The notes below the pieces were generated by a model. That model did not search any database and had not been told where the DNA came from. It was given only the letters and a program-made list of their open reading frames with translations. Below are positions 1 to 8,698 of a stretch of DNA of 34,671 bases, piece by piece (position 1 is the stretch's first letter; the number at the start of each line of letters is the position of its first letter). Source of the stretch: Gomphosphaeria aponina SAG 52.96 = DSM 107014 (GTDB lineage Bacteria > Cyanobacteriota > Cyanobacteriia > Cyanobacteriales > Gomphosphaeriaceae); assembly GCA_016903655.1 (NCBI GenBank), contig JADQBC010000029.1, forward strand, positions 1-34,671, read 5' to 3'. A program made the translations under genes and the position numbers.

Positions 1-275
1 GGAATCACAAAATTCAATTAGCGCGTGTTTTTGATTTTCTAGTTCTGTTTTTTGTTTTTTAGAAGAAACGCGACAATAAATTACAGTTTTTCTTTTTGTT
101 TGCTGATTCTGCAATCCTTTCGCCACTCTAAGATCATCCTCGGTATAATACCGAGGATTGCTAAGTGTCCTTCTTGCCACCAATTTGCCAGACTTATCCC
201 AGCACGGTTTTTGTTGATATCCCCAATTTTCGAGCAAATTCCTTTGTTCTCGTATATTTCTTTTTTCTTAGACAT
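1..275 (-). pseudogene. IS607-family serine recombinase (TnpA), frameshifted, N-terminal part only
   Basis: On the minus strand, three frames joined in order give a recognisable IS607-type transposase start. MSKKK (from ATG at 275) is followed in frame 2 by KYTRTKEFARKLGISTKTVL, a MerR-like helix-turn-helix. From about position 201, frame 3 gives WDKSGKLVARRTLSNPRYYTEDDL and then VIYCRVSSKKQKTELENQ. The last piece matches the YxRVSS active-site segment of serine recombinases, whose serine is the nucleophile. Two frameshifts, near 260 and 201, each equivalent to one extra base, break the frame, so the gene is dead as written. The 64- and 75-aa ORFs listed here are artefacts of that. The catalytic domain continues past the window start. 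Seen: frames and motifs. Known: IS607 TnpA has an HTH followed by a resolvase domain. Any partner tnpB would lie outside the window. Confidence 0.8.
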
Positions 276-360
276 TTGACCACTAATGTCTATCTTAGTC
301 TAAGAAAGTAGGGGTTAGCCCAGAACAGTTTTTGACAAAACACAGATTTAAGTGGCAAAA

Positions 361-416
361 TGAAAACCAATTAATTTTTTAACTTATACTAGAATAGTAT
401 CTCTGAAAACCAATTA
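361..416. repeat. 13-bp direct repeat and small palindrome upstream of the phosphatase gene
   Basis: TGAAAACCAATTA occurs at 361-373 and again at 404-416. Between the copies lies ATACTA-GAA-TAGTAT (about 388-402), a small dyad. The arrangement could be a regulatory site for the phosphatase gene at 526, but no regulator is implied by the sequence. Confidence 0.4.
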
Positions 417-525
417 TCAAAGAAAAAATTTGCAAATACTAAGCATAAATGCTATTTATGGGAGACTTTGTGCGTGAATTTAACCAGTATGATTTCTTAG
501 TATTCAGCTTAAAAAAACAATAAAA

Positions 526-1275
526 ATGACGAATCGCCGAATAGTGATAGGTGACGTACATGGTCACTACGATGCTCTGATGAAATTGTTAAGCGCGATC
601 GCCCCGGGCAGCGATGACGAAATTTATTTTTTGGGAGACTTAATTGATCGAGGGCCACAAAGCGCCCAGGTAGTAAGTTTTGTCATGGGCAATAACTATA
701 AATGTCTTCGTGGCAACCACGAAGAAATGTTACTGGATGTTTTGGGAAATGGAGATATAGTACCAGAAATGTTTCAAATATGGCTCTACAATGGTGGTCA
801 TGCCACCATCACCAGCTATGAAGGAAAAATCCCCCAAGCCCATATCGACTGGATGCAAACACTACCAATTTACCTAGACTTAGGAGATGTGTGGTTAGTC
901 CATGCAGGTATTCATCCAGATTTTCCCATTGAAAAACAAACATCAGAACAATTTTGTTGGATTAGAGATGAATTTCACAGCATGAAAAAACCTTATTTTC
1001 CCGAAAAGCTAATTATCACAGGTCACACAATTAGCTTTACTTTACCAGGAGTAAAACCAGGAAAAATCGCCTCTGGGAATGGATGGCTCGGCATTGATAC
1101 AGGAGTCTATCACAAAAGCAGTGGCTGGTTAACCGCCCTCGAACTGAATGAAAATCAAGTTTATCAAGTCAATAGTTACGAAGGTAATCTAAGAAAAATG
1201 TCCCTCACAGAAGCCATTAGTAAAATAGAACCATCATTAGTAGGCAGTAAGCGCAAGCGGCGTTTACGTTTATAG
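526..1275 (+). CDS. Metallophosphoesterase, PP1/ApaH-like serine/threonine phosphatase family
   Basis: A 249-aa calcineurin-like phosphoesterase. The metal-binding motifs appear in order: GDVHG (residues 9-13), GDLIDRG (37-43), GNHE (63-66), then VHAG and TGHT in the C-terminal half. This set is typical of bacterial PPP-family enzymes, which use two metal ions to hydrolyse phosphoprotein or diadenosine-tetraphosphate-like substrates in the cytoplasm. The motifs cannot separate a protein phosphatase from an Ap4A hydrolase. The length is usual for the group. The ATG at 526 places GDVHG immediately at the N-terminus, as in relatives. The basic tail (GSKRKRRLRL) may be a nucleic-acid or membrane contact, or nothing. 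The last codons overlap the 3' end of the convergent M48 gene by 6 bp. Confidence 0.9.
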   Translation: MTNRRIVIGDVHGHYDALMKLLSAIAPGSDDEIYFLGDLIDRGPQSAQVVSFVMGNNYKCLRGNHEEMLLDVLGNGDIVPEMFQIWLYNGGHATITSYEGKIPQAHIDWMQTLPIYLDLGDVWLVHAGIHPDFPIEKQTSEQFCWIRDEFHSMKKPYFPEKLIITGHTISFTLPGVKPGKIASGNGWLGIDTGVYHKSSGWLTALELNENQVYQVNSYEGNLRKMSLTEAISKIEPSLVGSKRKRRLRL

Positions 1276-2109
1276 CAAAGGGCGAATATGATTTTTATAT
1301 GCTTGTTCATTTAAACCTTGACCCAGATAAGCAGTATTTGGGTCAATTTGTTCTTGCAGCGCCACAATGCGGTCTGAAGTAGCAGGGTGTGTGCTAAGTA
1401 AAGTAGGAGCAGACCCCCCTTGTTGTTGAAGTTTCTCCATGAAAGTCACCATCGCCAGGGGAGCATAACCTGCTTGTCGTAAATTAGCCAAGCCAAGTTG
1501 ATCTGCTTCCAACTCAGCACCACGACTATGAGGGAGATGAAGTGCCAATTCAACACCAATTTGAACCGCTATCTTTTCATCAAGCCCGGCAGCAGAAAGC
1601 AAACCCTCAGCGAGGGCCCGCTGGCGCATTTGTTTCAAGGAATGACGGGCAACAAGATGGCCAATTTCGTGAGCCACCACACTTGCCAATTCAGCCTCAT
1701 TAGCCGCCGCCACCATCAAACCAGTGTGGATATAGACAAAACCCCCCATCGTGGCAAAAGCATTAATACTCTCATCATCAACTACCTGAAAAGTATAGGG
1801 AAGCTCAGGGCGATCGCTATTCTGAGCCAATTTTTGCCCAATTTCCTTCAGGTAAGCATTAATCTGAGGATCATCAGCCAGCTGAACCTCACCCTCGGAA
1901 AGTAACTGCTGATTAATTTGTTCCCCCAGTCCAACTTCCTGTTCATCAGAAATATGCGACAACTGCAAAATCTGAACTCCCCGCAAAATCAGTTCTTCCC
2001 AGGAAAAACTATAAATAGGTGAGAGATTACCCAAGTGCAAAAACAGTGCCGTAACAACACCAAGCAGCCCATATAACCAGCGCCGTCGGGAGAAAAGTTG
2101 TTTAAACAT
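1270..2109 (-). CDS. M48 family zinc metalloprotease (BepA/HtpX-type), membrane-anchored or exported
   Basis: A 279-aa protein. One hydrophobic N-terminal segment (about residues 11-34) acts as a signal or anchor. An M48 domain follows, with the zinc motif HEIGH at 147-151 and the third-ligand region GAELEAD near 198-203. The family degrades or assists folding of envelope proteins. With the N-terminal export segment, the catalytic domain is expected in the periplasm. No TPR repeats follow the protease domain, so it is a short single-domain form rather than full BepA. GAGGA lies 8-9 bp before the ATG at 2109, which supports this start. The gene converges with the phosphatase gene, and the small membrane gene upstream is only 46 bp away, so the two may be cotranscribed. 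Confidence 0.92.
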   Translation of the reverse strand: MFKQLFSRRRWLYGLLGVVTALFLHLGNLSPIYSFSWEELILRGVQILQLSHISDEQEVGLGEQINQQLLSEGEVQLADDPQINAYLKEIGQKLAQNSDRPELPYTFQVVDDESINAFATMGGFVYIHTGLMVAAANEAELASVVAHEIGHLVARHSLKQMRQRALAEGLLSAAGLDEKIAVQIGVELALHLPHSRGAELEADQLGLANLRQAGYAPLAMVTFMEKLQQQGGSAPTLLSTHPATSDRIVALQEQIDPNTAYLGQGLNEQAYKNHIRPLL

Positions 2110-2155
2110 TATTAATCGTCCTCAGTCAAGCTAGTTTTTCCGAACTTGTACTATT

Positions 2156-2464
2156 CTAGCTTTCCTCACCCAAAGATTTCAAACCACCTCTTAAAGACTG
2201 ATAACGGTAGAAGTTGTATAAATCGAACAATGCCCCCACAACAGCACAGGTAAAACCAATAGTAAAAATACCCTGCACAGGACACCCACTCCCAAACACA
2301 GCGAGAAACCCTTCTATCTGGCTTACACCAGTTTGCCCCGCAACAGCAAAACCAGGAATGTAACTTATTCCCGCCAAACTGACTAAAATCAACCCTATCA
2401 ATAAAACTGGCGCAAGAAAGCTCACAAGGGTTGTTAATAATAGAGAAATTAGAAAATTAGGCAT
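2156..2464 (-). CDS. Small conserved-looking membrane protein, unknown function
   Basis: A 102-aa protein that I do not recognise as a named family. It has two hydrophobic stretches (about residues 3-36 and 62-84) separated by a Gly-rich loop, with a short basic/polar tail (FYRYQSLRGGLKSLGEES). Two cysteines sit around the second helix (FGSGCPVQGIF and GFTCAVV). It probably lies in the inner or thylakoid membrane. It is 46 bp upstream of the M48 protease in the same direction, so a shared transcript is plausible. AAAG precedes the ATG at 2464. Good coding character and no overlap with another gene support it being real. Confidence 0.7.
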   Translation of the reverse strand: MPNFLISLLLTTLVSFLAPVLLIGLILVSLAGISYIPGFAVAGQTGVSQIEGFLAVFGSGCPVQGIFTIGFTCAVVGALFDLYNFYRYQSLRGGLKSLGEES

Positions 2465-4441
<1,977 letters not shown>

Positions 4442-4574
4442 ATTCACTGAGCAGTGAGAGTTGGGAACTGGTAACTGTGAAGAGCTGGAGTGCCTTAGGC
4501 ATAAGTGTGGCTAACGTACTTGTAGAGCCGTTAAGTCGCCAGGACAAACCTTTGAGCGGGAGAAAAAAAAACTA

Positions 4575-4991
4575 ATGACTTTAACTGTGCGGGTGATAAC
4601 TCCAGATAAAACCGTCTGGGATGAAAGTGTAGAAGAATTAATATTGCCTTCTACGACAGGACAACTAGGGATTCTGACGGGGCACGCTCCTCTATTGACC
4701 GCTTTAGATATCGGTGTAATGCGAGTACGCCCAGGGAAAGATTGGGTGGCGATCGCAGTTATGGGGGGTTTTGCTGAGGTGGAAAATAACGAGGTGAAAG
4801 TACTGGTTAATACGGCAGAACTGGGTGAGAGGATCGATCAGGAAACAGCAAAAAGTGAGTTTCTTTCAGCACAAAAAAGTTTTGATGCAGCAAGCCAAAC
4901 AGGCGATCGCCGCTCCCAAATTCTGGCAGCTCAAGCTCTAAAACGGGCAAGAGCGCGTTATCAAGCGGCTGGTGGTATGGTCGCGGCTTAA
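4575..4991 (+). CDS. atpC: ATP synthase F1 subunit epsilon (AtpC; AtpE in cyanobacterial naming)
   Basis: A 138-aa epsilon subunit. The N-terminal beta-sandwich has the typical opening [17 protein letters not shown] and the [26 protein letters not shown] segment. It is followed by a helical C-terminal pair rich in Ala/Arg (about residues 85-135). Epsilon couples the rotor to F1 and inhibits ATP hydrolysis. The length matches the cyanobacterial/plastid form. The gene is cotranscribed with atpD in related genomes, and the 133-bp gap here contains no terminator-like hairpin. A strong terminator directly follows the gene. Confidence 0.97.
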   Translation: MTLTVRVITPDKTVWDESVEELILPSTTGQLGILTGHAPLLTALDIGVMRVRPGKDWVAIAVMGGFAEVENNEVKVLVNTAELGERIDQETAKSEFLSAQKSFDAASQTGDRRSQILAAQALKRARARYQAAGGMVAA

Positions 4992-4995
4992 CCTT

Positions 4996-5032
4996 AAAAC
5001 CGAGGTTTTCGACAGAAAAGAACCTCGGTTTT
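4996..5032 (+). terminator. Rho-independent terminator of atpD-atpC
   Basis: A perfect 12-bp stem, AAAACCGAGGTT / AACCTCGGTTTT, with a 13-nt loop. It ends in a T-run and starts five bases after the atpC stop codon. Confidence 0.93.
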
Positions 5033-5197
5033 TCACTTGCCAGTTTTGATGACATTTTTACCCAAATTTGCTATGCTAGAAAGATTAAACTAAATCTATG
5101 TTTTTCTTTTAATAAAAATTAATCAAAACAGCTTGCCAAAAGATAAATCCTAAGTTATTATAGTCAGCAATTTACATCGTTTTTTGCAGGAAAAAAA

Positions 5198-6166
5198 ATG
5201 CTCAAAAAAGTGCCAACTACATCTGTGATTGCTGATCAGAGAATGAAAGCAGTCCGTAAATCAATAAAAATGTGTGCCATGACCATTTTGGGATTGGGCA
5301 TCGCCACCAGTTCAGCTCAAGCGATTACAATTACCCCCAATGATGATGGTGAGGATCTGGTAAATTCCATCCTCGGTGAAGGGATTAATGTAGTTCCAGG
5401 TAGCGTTAATTATACAGGAGCGGCAGGCGCTTCAGGAACCTTTGTAGATGGAGACTCATCCATTGGCATTGAGACTGGGATTATTATGACCAGTGGTCAA
5501 GCAGCAGCTGCTGTAGGGCCTAATGATTCTGATCAAACAAGTACTCCCAATGGAACTGCAGGAGACGCAGATCTTGATGATTTAGTTACTCAAGGAACCA
5601 ATGATGCTGTTGTCCTGGAATTTGATTTTGAATCAGAGGGAGGAGATCTTTTCTTCGAGTACGTTTTTGCGTCTGAAGAATACAACGAGTTTGTCAATAG
5701 CTCTTTTAACGATGTCTTTGCTTTCTTCTTAGACGGAGAAAATATTGCTCTCATCCCTGGAACTAACACTCCAGTGGCAATTAACAATGTCAATGGTGGT
5801 AATCCAATTGGCACAAATGCTACAAACCCCAATTTATATAACAACAACGATCCGAGCGATCCTCAATTTGATATCGAGTATGACGGATTCACCGATGTCT
5901 TTACAGCTTCGGCTGAAGGGCTCGACGCAGGCACTCATACAATTAAACTGGCGCTAGCTGATACAGCGGATTCTGCGCTGGACTCTGCTGTTTTTATTAA
6001 GGGCGGCAGTTTTACAGATGAGGGGAATGGTGGTGGAGATAATGGTGGTGGAGATAATGGTGGTGGTGGAGACCCTGAACCCATTCCCGAACCTACTTCT
6101 ATGTTTGGCTTAATGGCTGTAGCTTATTTTGGGGCTGGTTCTTTTATGAAGCGTAAAAAGCATTAA
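5198..6166 (+). CDS. PEP-CTERM-sorted choice-of-anchor L domain protein
   Basis: A 322-aa exported protein. The N-terminus is long and basic, followed by a hydrophobic signal segment (about residues 27-42, ending SSAQA). A beta-rich choice-of-anchor-L-like domain spans about 50-275; GIETGIIMTSG and FEYVFASEEYNEF with the FNDVFAFFLDG segment are hallmark stretches. Then come a Gly/Asp linker (GNGGGDNGGGDNGGGG) and a PEP-CTERM signal (PIPEPTSMFGLMAVAYFGAG, then basic MKRKKH). PEP-CTERM proteins are processed by exosortase and placed on the cell surface or exported with exopolysaccharide. The start at 5198 is backed by AGGA eight bases upstream. Later Met codons (residues 16, 25, 28) are possible alternatives. 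No exosortase gene is present in the window. Confidence 0.88.
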   Translation: MLKKVPTTSVIADQRMKAVRKSIKMCAMTILGLGIATSSAQAITITPNDDGEDLVNSILGEGINVVPGSVNYTGAAGASGTFVDGDSSIGIETGIIMTSGQAAAAVGPNDSDQTSTPNGTAGDADLDDLVTQGTNDAVVLEFDFESEGGDLFFEYVFASEEYNEFVNSSFNDVFAFFLDGENIALIPGTNTPVAINNVNGGNPIGTNATNPNLYNNNDPSDPQFDIEYDGFTDVFTASAEGLDAGTHTIKLALADTADSALDSAVFIKGGSFTDEGNGGGDNGGGDNGGGGDPEPIPEPTSMFGLMAVAYFGAGSFMKRKKH

Positions 6167-6334
6167 TACTCCCACCCCTAACCTACCTTTCTCCCACCCG
6201 AAAATGGCGGGTTTCTAGATTAGACTGTATTACAAAAAGTAACCTATAGCAGAGATGATGTTTTTTCCGACGATCTTTTTAGGCAAACAGCACAAAAAAT
6301 TGTCCTCACCATCTCTTTCTTGGCTATAACATAA

Positions 6335-6375
6335 AAAACCCGCCCCCGCCCTGTGCAGGTATTGGGGCGGGTTTT
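6335..6375. terminator. Bidirectional Rho-independent terminator between the PEP-CTERM gene and sir
   Basis: Stem AAAACCCGCCCC / GGGGCGGGTTTT (12 bp). A-tract on the left and T-tract on the right mean it can end transcription on both strands. It sits between two convergent genes. Confidence 0.9.
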
Positions 6376-6440
6376 GATCCAAGTTTTTATATTTCCTGTA
6401 ATTCTATCTCAAGTGAGCCGACAAATACATTTTTCCAGGT

Positions 6441-6478
6441 AGAGAAATAATGGCTTGAATTAAAACCATTATTTCTCT
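6441..6478. repeat. Perfect 13-bp inverted repeat
   Basis: AGAGAAATAATGG at 6441-6453 pairs exactly with CCATTATTTCTCT at 6466-6478 around a 12-nt loop, about 70 bp beyond the sir stop. It has no T-run on the sir side, so it is either an extra RNA hairpin or a trace of a small repeat element. Confidence 0.7.
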
Positions 6479-6483
6479 TACTG

Positions 6484-6530
6484 GGTTAAAACAGCCCTGC
6501 GCTCCTGCGGGGGGGTTGGGCAGGTAACAC
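6484..6530. repeat. GC-rich dispersed repeat, copy 1
   Basis: On the minus strand this reads GTTACCTGCCCAACCCCCCC, then GCAGGAGCGCAGGGCTGTTT, ending TAAC. The plus-strand segment at about 34083-34127 has the same layout (GTTA, C-tracts, then GCAGGGCTGTTT). Two copies in one window point to a dispersed family. Confidence 0.6.
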
Positions 6531-6548
6531 ATAAGATAGCCCATTGGT

Positions 6549-8498
6549 CTATTGTTTCTGGTTAGCAAAATAAGCTTCCAAAGCTTCTGCTACTATTTGA
6601 TTCATCGGGCGGTTCTCCGCTTGAGAAGCTTGCTTGAGCAGGATAAATAAATCATCAAGGATACTAACCCGATGCTGATTTTTGCGACCTTTACTGTGAT
6701 CAGGAGCTAGTGCAGGCTCTTCATCAGGCCGAGTATAATGAGCGGCAAATTCCCGCAGAGCATCAAAACCCAGGCGATCGCAAAAATCTCCAAAACTTTC
6801 CCCAGTCAGCTTATTTTCCTTGAAATTAACGAAAATTGGCTCAAAAAATGTCTCAAGTTCAGCAATGGGCAACTTATCTATATAAGGTTGAGCGAGTCTA
6901 GTCTGATTAGGAGAACCGCCCAACCAAATTTGATAAGTTTCCCGAAAGCTGCCCACAAAACCTAATTCTGCCATATAGGGTCTAGCACAACCATTGGGAC
7001 AACCAGTCATGCGAATGACAAAATGTTCTTCTTCCATTCCCAGTTGTTTTAAAAGAGCTTCAATGCGTTCAATAATACTAGGAATAACCCTTTCTGATTC
7101 TGTAACTGCCAAGCTACAAGTAGGTAGAGCAGGACAGGCCATAGAATAGCGGATGAGGGGGTTAATTTGTCCAGGTCTAGTTTGGACACCATGACTATCA
7201 AAAATTGCCTCAATTTCCTCCTGCCATTGGGGTTCAATTTCAGAAAGAATAATATTGTGGTTGGCAGTTAGAGCCATGGGTAACTCAAACTGTTGGATGA
7301 TTTTGCGCAAAGCAGTTTTGAGTTGGAAGTCTCCTTCATCTTTAACTCGGCCATTTTCCACTGAAATACCCAAGAAAAGATTACCGTCTCCCTGTTCATG
7401 CCACCCCAGAAAGTCTTGATATTTCCATGCTGGTAGAGGTTTAAAGGGTTGTAAAGATTTACCAAAATAACTTTCTACAGTTTCCCGAAACTTTTCTACC
7501 CCCCAATCATGGATGAGATATTTCATTCTCGCATGATGACGATTAAAGCGATCGCCGTAGTCTCGCTGGGTTGCCACAATTGCCTTAACCAAGTCATACA
7601 CATCTTCTTTTGCCACATAGCCAATGGGATCTGCCATTCTGGTAAAAGTTTCTTCTTTATTATGGGTGCGGCCCAAACCTCCCCCAGCCAAAACATTAAA
7701 ACCTGTTAACTCTCCCCCATCATCAGTGATGACCACTAAACTCACATCATGGGTATAGACATCGATGGAGTTATCCCCTGGCACTGTTACGCTACATTTG
7801 AATTTTCGGGGCATATAATGTTCCCCGTAAATCGGCTCTTCTTTGTCCGCTATTAGATTACCATTGCCATTACGTTGCCTTGCCGCCTTAACTGCGGGGT
7901 TTTCTTCCCCTGTAATTACCTTTTCCCCATCCAGCCAAATTTCATAATATGCCCCCGTTTGCGGTGTAAGCAAGTCGGCAATATTTTTAGCATACTCGTA
8001 GGCGTATTGATATTCAGGACGATTTTTAAAAGGAGCGGCCGGAGCCATCACATTGCGGTTGAGATCGCCACAAGCTCCCAGAGTCGAACCCATATTTCTC
8101 ACTATAGCAGATAATACGGTTTTGAGATTTTTTTTCAGAATCCCATGCACCTGAAAACCTTGACGAGTTGTTACCCTCAGTGTATTGTTTCCATATTCTA
8201 CCGACAATTGATCTAGAGTGAGATACAATTGAGGCGGTATCAAACCTCCTGGGTTTCTAGTGCGCAACATAAACTGGTAATCTTTTTCCTGGCCCTTGAC
8301 GCGGTTATCGCGGTTATCCTGCTGATAAGAGCCATGAAACTTGAGGATTTGAACTGCATCCTCGCTCAAGTGAGTAGTATCTTCTAGTAGTTCAGTTGCT
8401 AAGGGTTCCCGCAAAAAATTACTGCGTTCTTTAATCCCTTCTACCTTAGAAGTTTTGCTATTTTTTGGGCTGTTGAGTGAAATCGGCGTATGAACCAT
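6549..8498 (-). CDS. sir: Ferredoxin-dependent assimilatory sulfite reductase
   Basis: A 649-aa sulfite reductase (ferredoxin type), which reduces sulfite to sulfide with six electrons during cysteine synthesis. It contains two nitrite/sulfite reductase repeats. Siroheme/4Fe-4S cysteines are visible as C455 and C461 (ACPALPTC) and C500 and C504 (TGCPNGC). TRQGFQVHG near 111-119 and GACGDLNRN near 141-148 are typical of the active site. There is no flavoprotein partner gene, consistent with ferredoxin as donor. The last roughly 60 residues form a charged linker and a short segment ([13 protein letters not shown], then [12 protein letters not shown]) that looks like a ribbon-helix-helix motif. 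The gene is divergent from the FHA-ABC gene across a 200-bp intergenic region. Confidence 0.95.
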   Translation of the reverse strand: MVHTPISLNSPKNSKTSKVEGIKERSNFLREPLATELLEDTTHLSEDAVQILKFHGSYQQDNRDNRVKGQEKDYQFMLRTRNPGGLIPPQLYLTLDQLSVEYGNNTLRVTTRQGFQVHGILKKNLKTVLSAIVRNMGSTLGACGDLNRNVMAPAAPFKNRPEYQYAYEYAKNIADLLTPQTGAYYEIWLDGEKVITGEENPAVKAARQRNGNGNLIADKEEPIYGEHYMPRKFKCSVTVPGDNSIDVYTHDVSLVVITDDGGELTGFNVLAGGGLGRTHNKEETFTRMADPIGYVAKEDVYDLVKAIVATQRDYGDRFNRHHARMKYLIHDWGVEKFRETVESYFGKSLQPFKPLPAWKYQDFLGWHEQGDGNLFLGISVENGRVKDEGDFQLKTALRKIIQQFELPMALTANHNIILSEIEPQWQEEIEAIFDSHGVQTRPGQINPLIRYSMACPALPTCSLAVTESERVIPSIIERIEALLKQLGMEEEHFVIRMTGCPNGCARPYMAELGFVGSFRETYQIWLGGSPNQTRLAQPYIDKLPIAELETFFEPIFVNFKENKLTGESFGDFCDRLGFDALREFAAHYTRPDEEPALAPDHSKGRKNQHRVSILDDLFILLKQASQAENRPMNQIVAEALEAYFANQKQ

Positions 8499-8698
8499 TG
8501 GAATAAAGAATCGGATTAATAGTTAATTGGTTGGAATGCTCTTTTATTTTAACGCTCTGAATCTGTTTATTTTCTTAAATTTTTGTGACATTTTACCTCT
8601 GGACTTTCCCCCATCACCTAGTTTACCATCTAGAGTCAAGCATTCCTCACCTAAAATATTATAACAGAGTAAATCCTTAATTTCTTGACATTTTGCCC

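Larger units (their letters stand above)
6167..6548. other. Intergenic region between convergent genes with terminator and inverted repeats
   Basis: 382 bp without a gene. It contains an imperfect inverted repeat (TATAGC-AGAGATG near 6245-6257 against CATCTCT and GCTATA at 6310-6328), the bidirectional terminator at 6335-6375, a perfect 13-bp inverted repeat at 6441-6478 and a GC-rich dispersed repeat at 6484-6530. Confidence 0.6.

Noticed and set aside
52-279. 75-aa plus-strand and 64-aa minus-strand ORFs
   Set aside because: Both are by-products of the frameshifted IS607-type recombinase. The real protein needs three minus-strand frames.
449-523. 24-codon ORF directly before the phosphatase gene (MLFMGDFVREF...)
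   Set aside because: No ribosome binding site, very short and no recognisable relatives. It may be chance, so not listed as a gene.
8585-8596. GTGACATTTTAC as a possible NtcA site between sir and the FHA-ABC gene
   Set aside because: The spacing between GTG and TAC is six bases, not the eight needed for an NtcA box.
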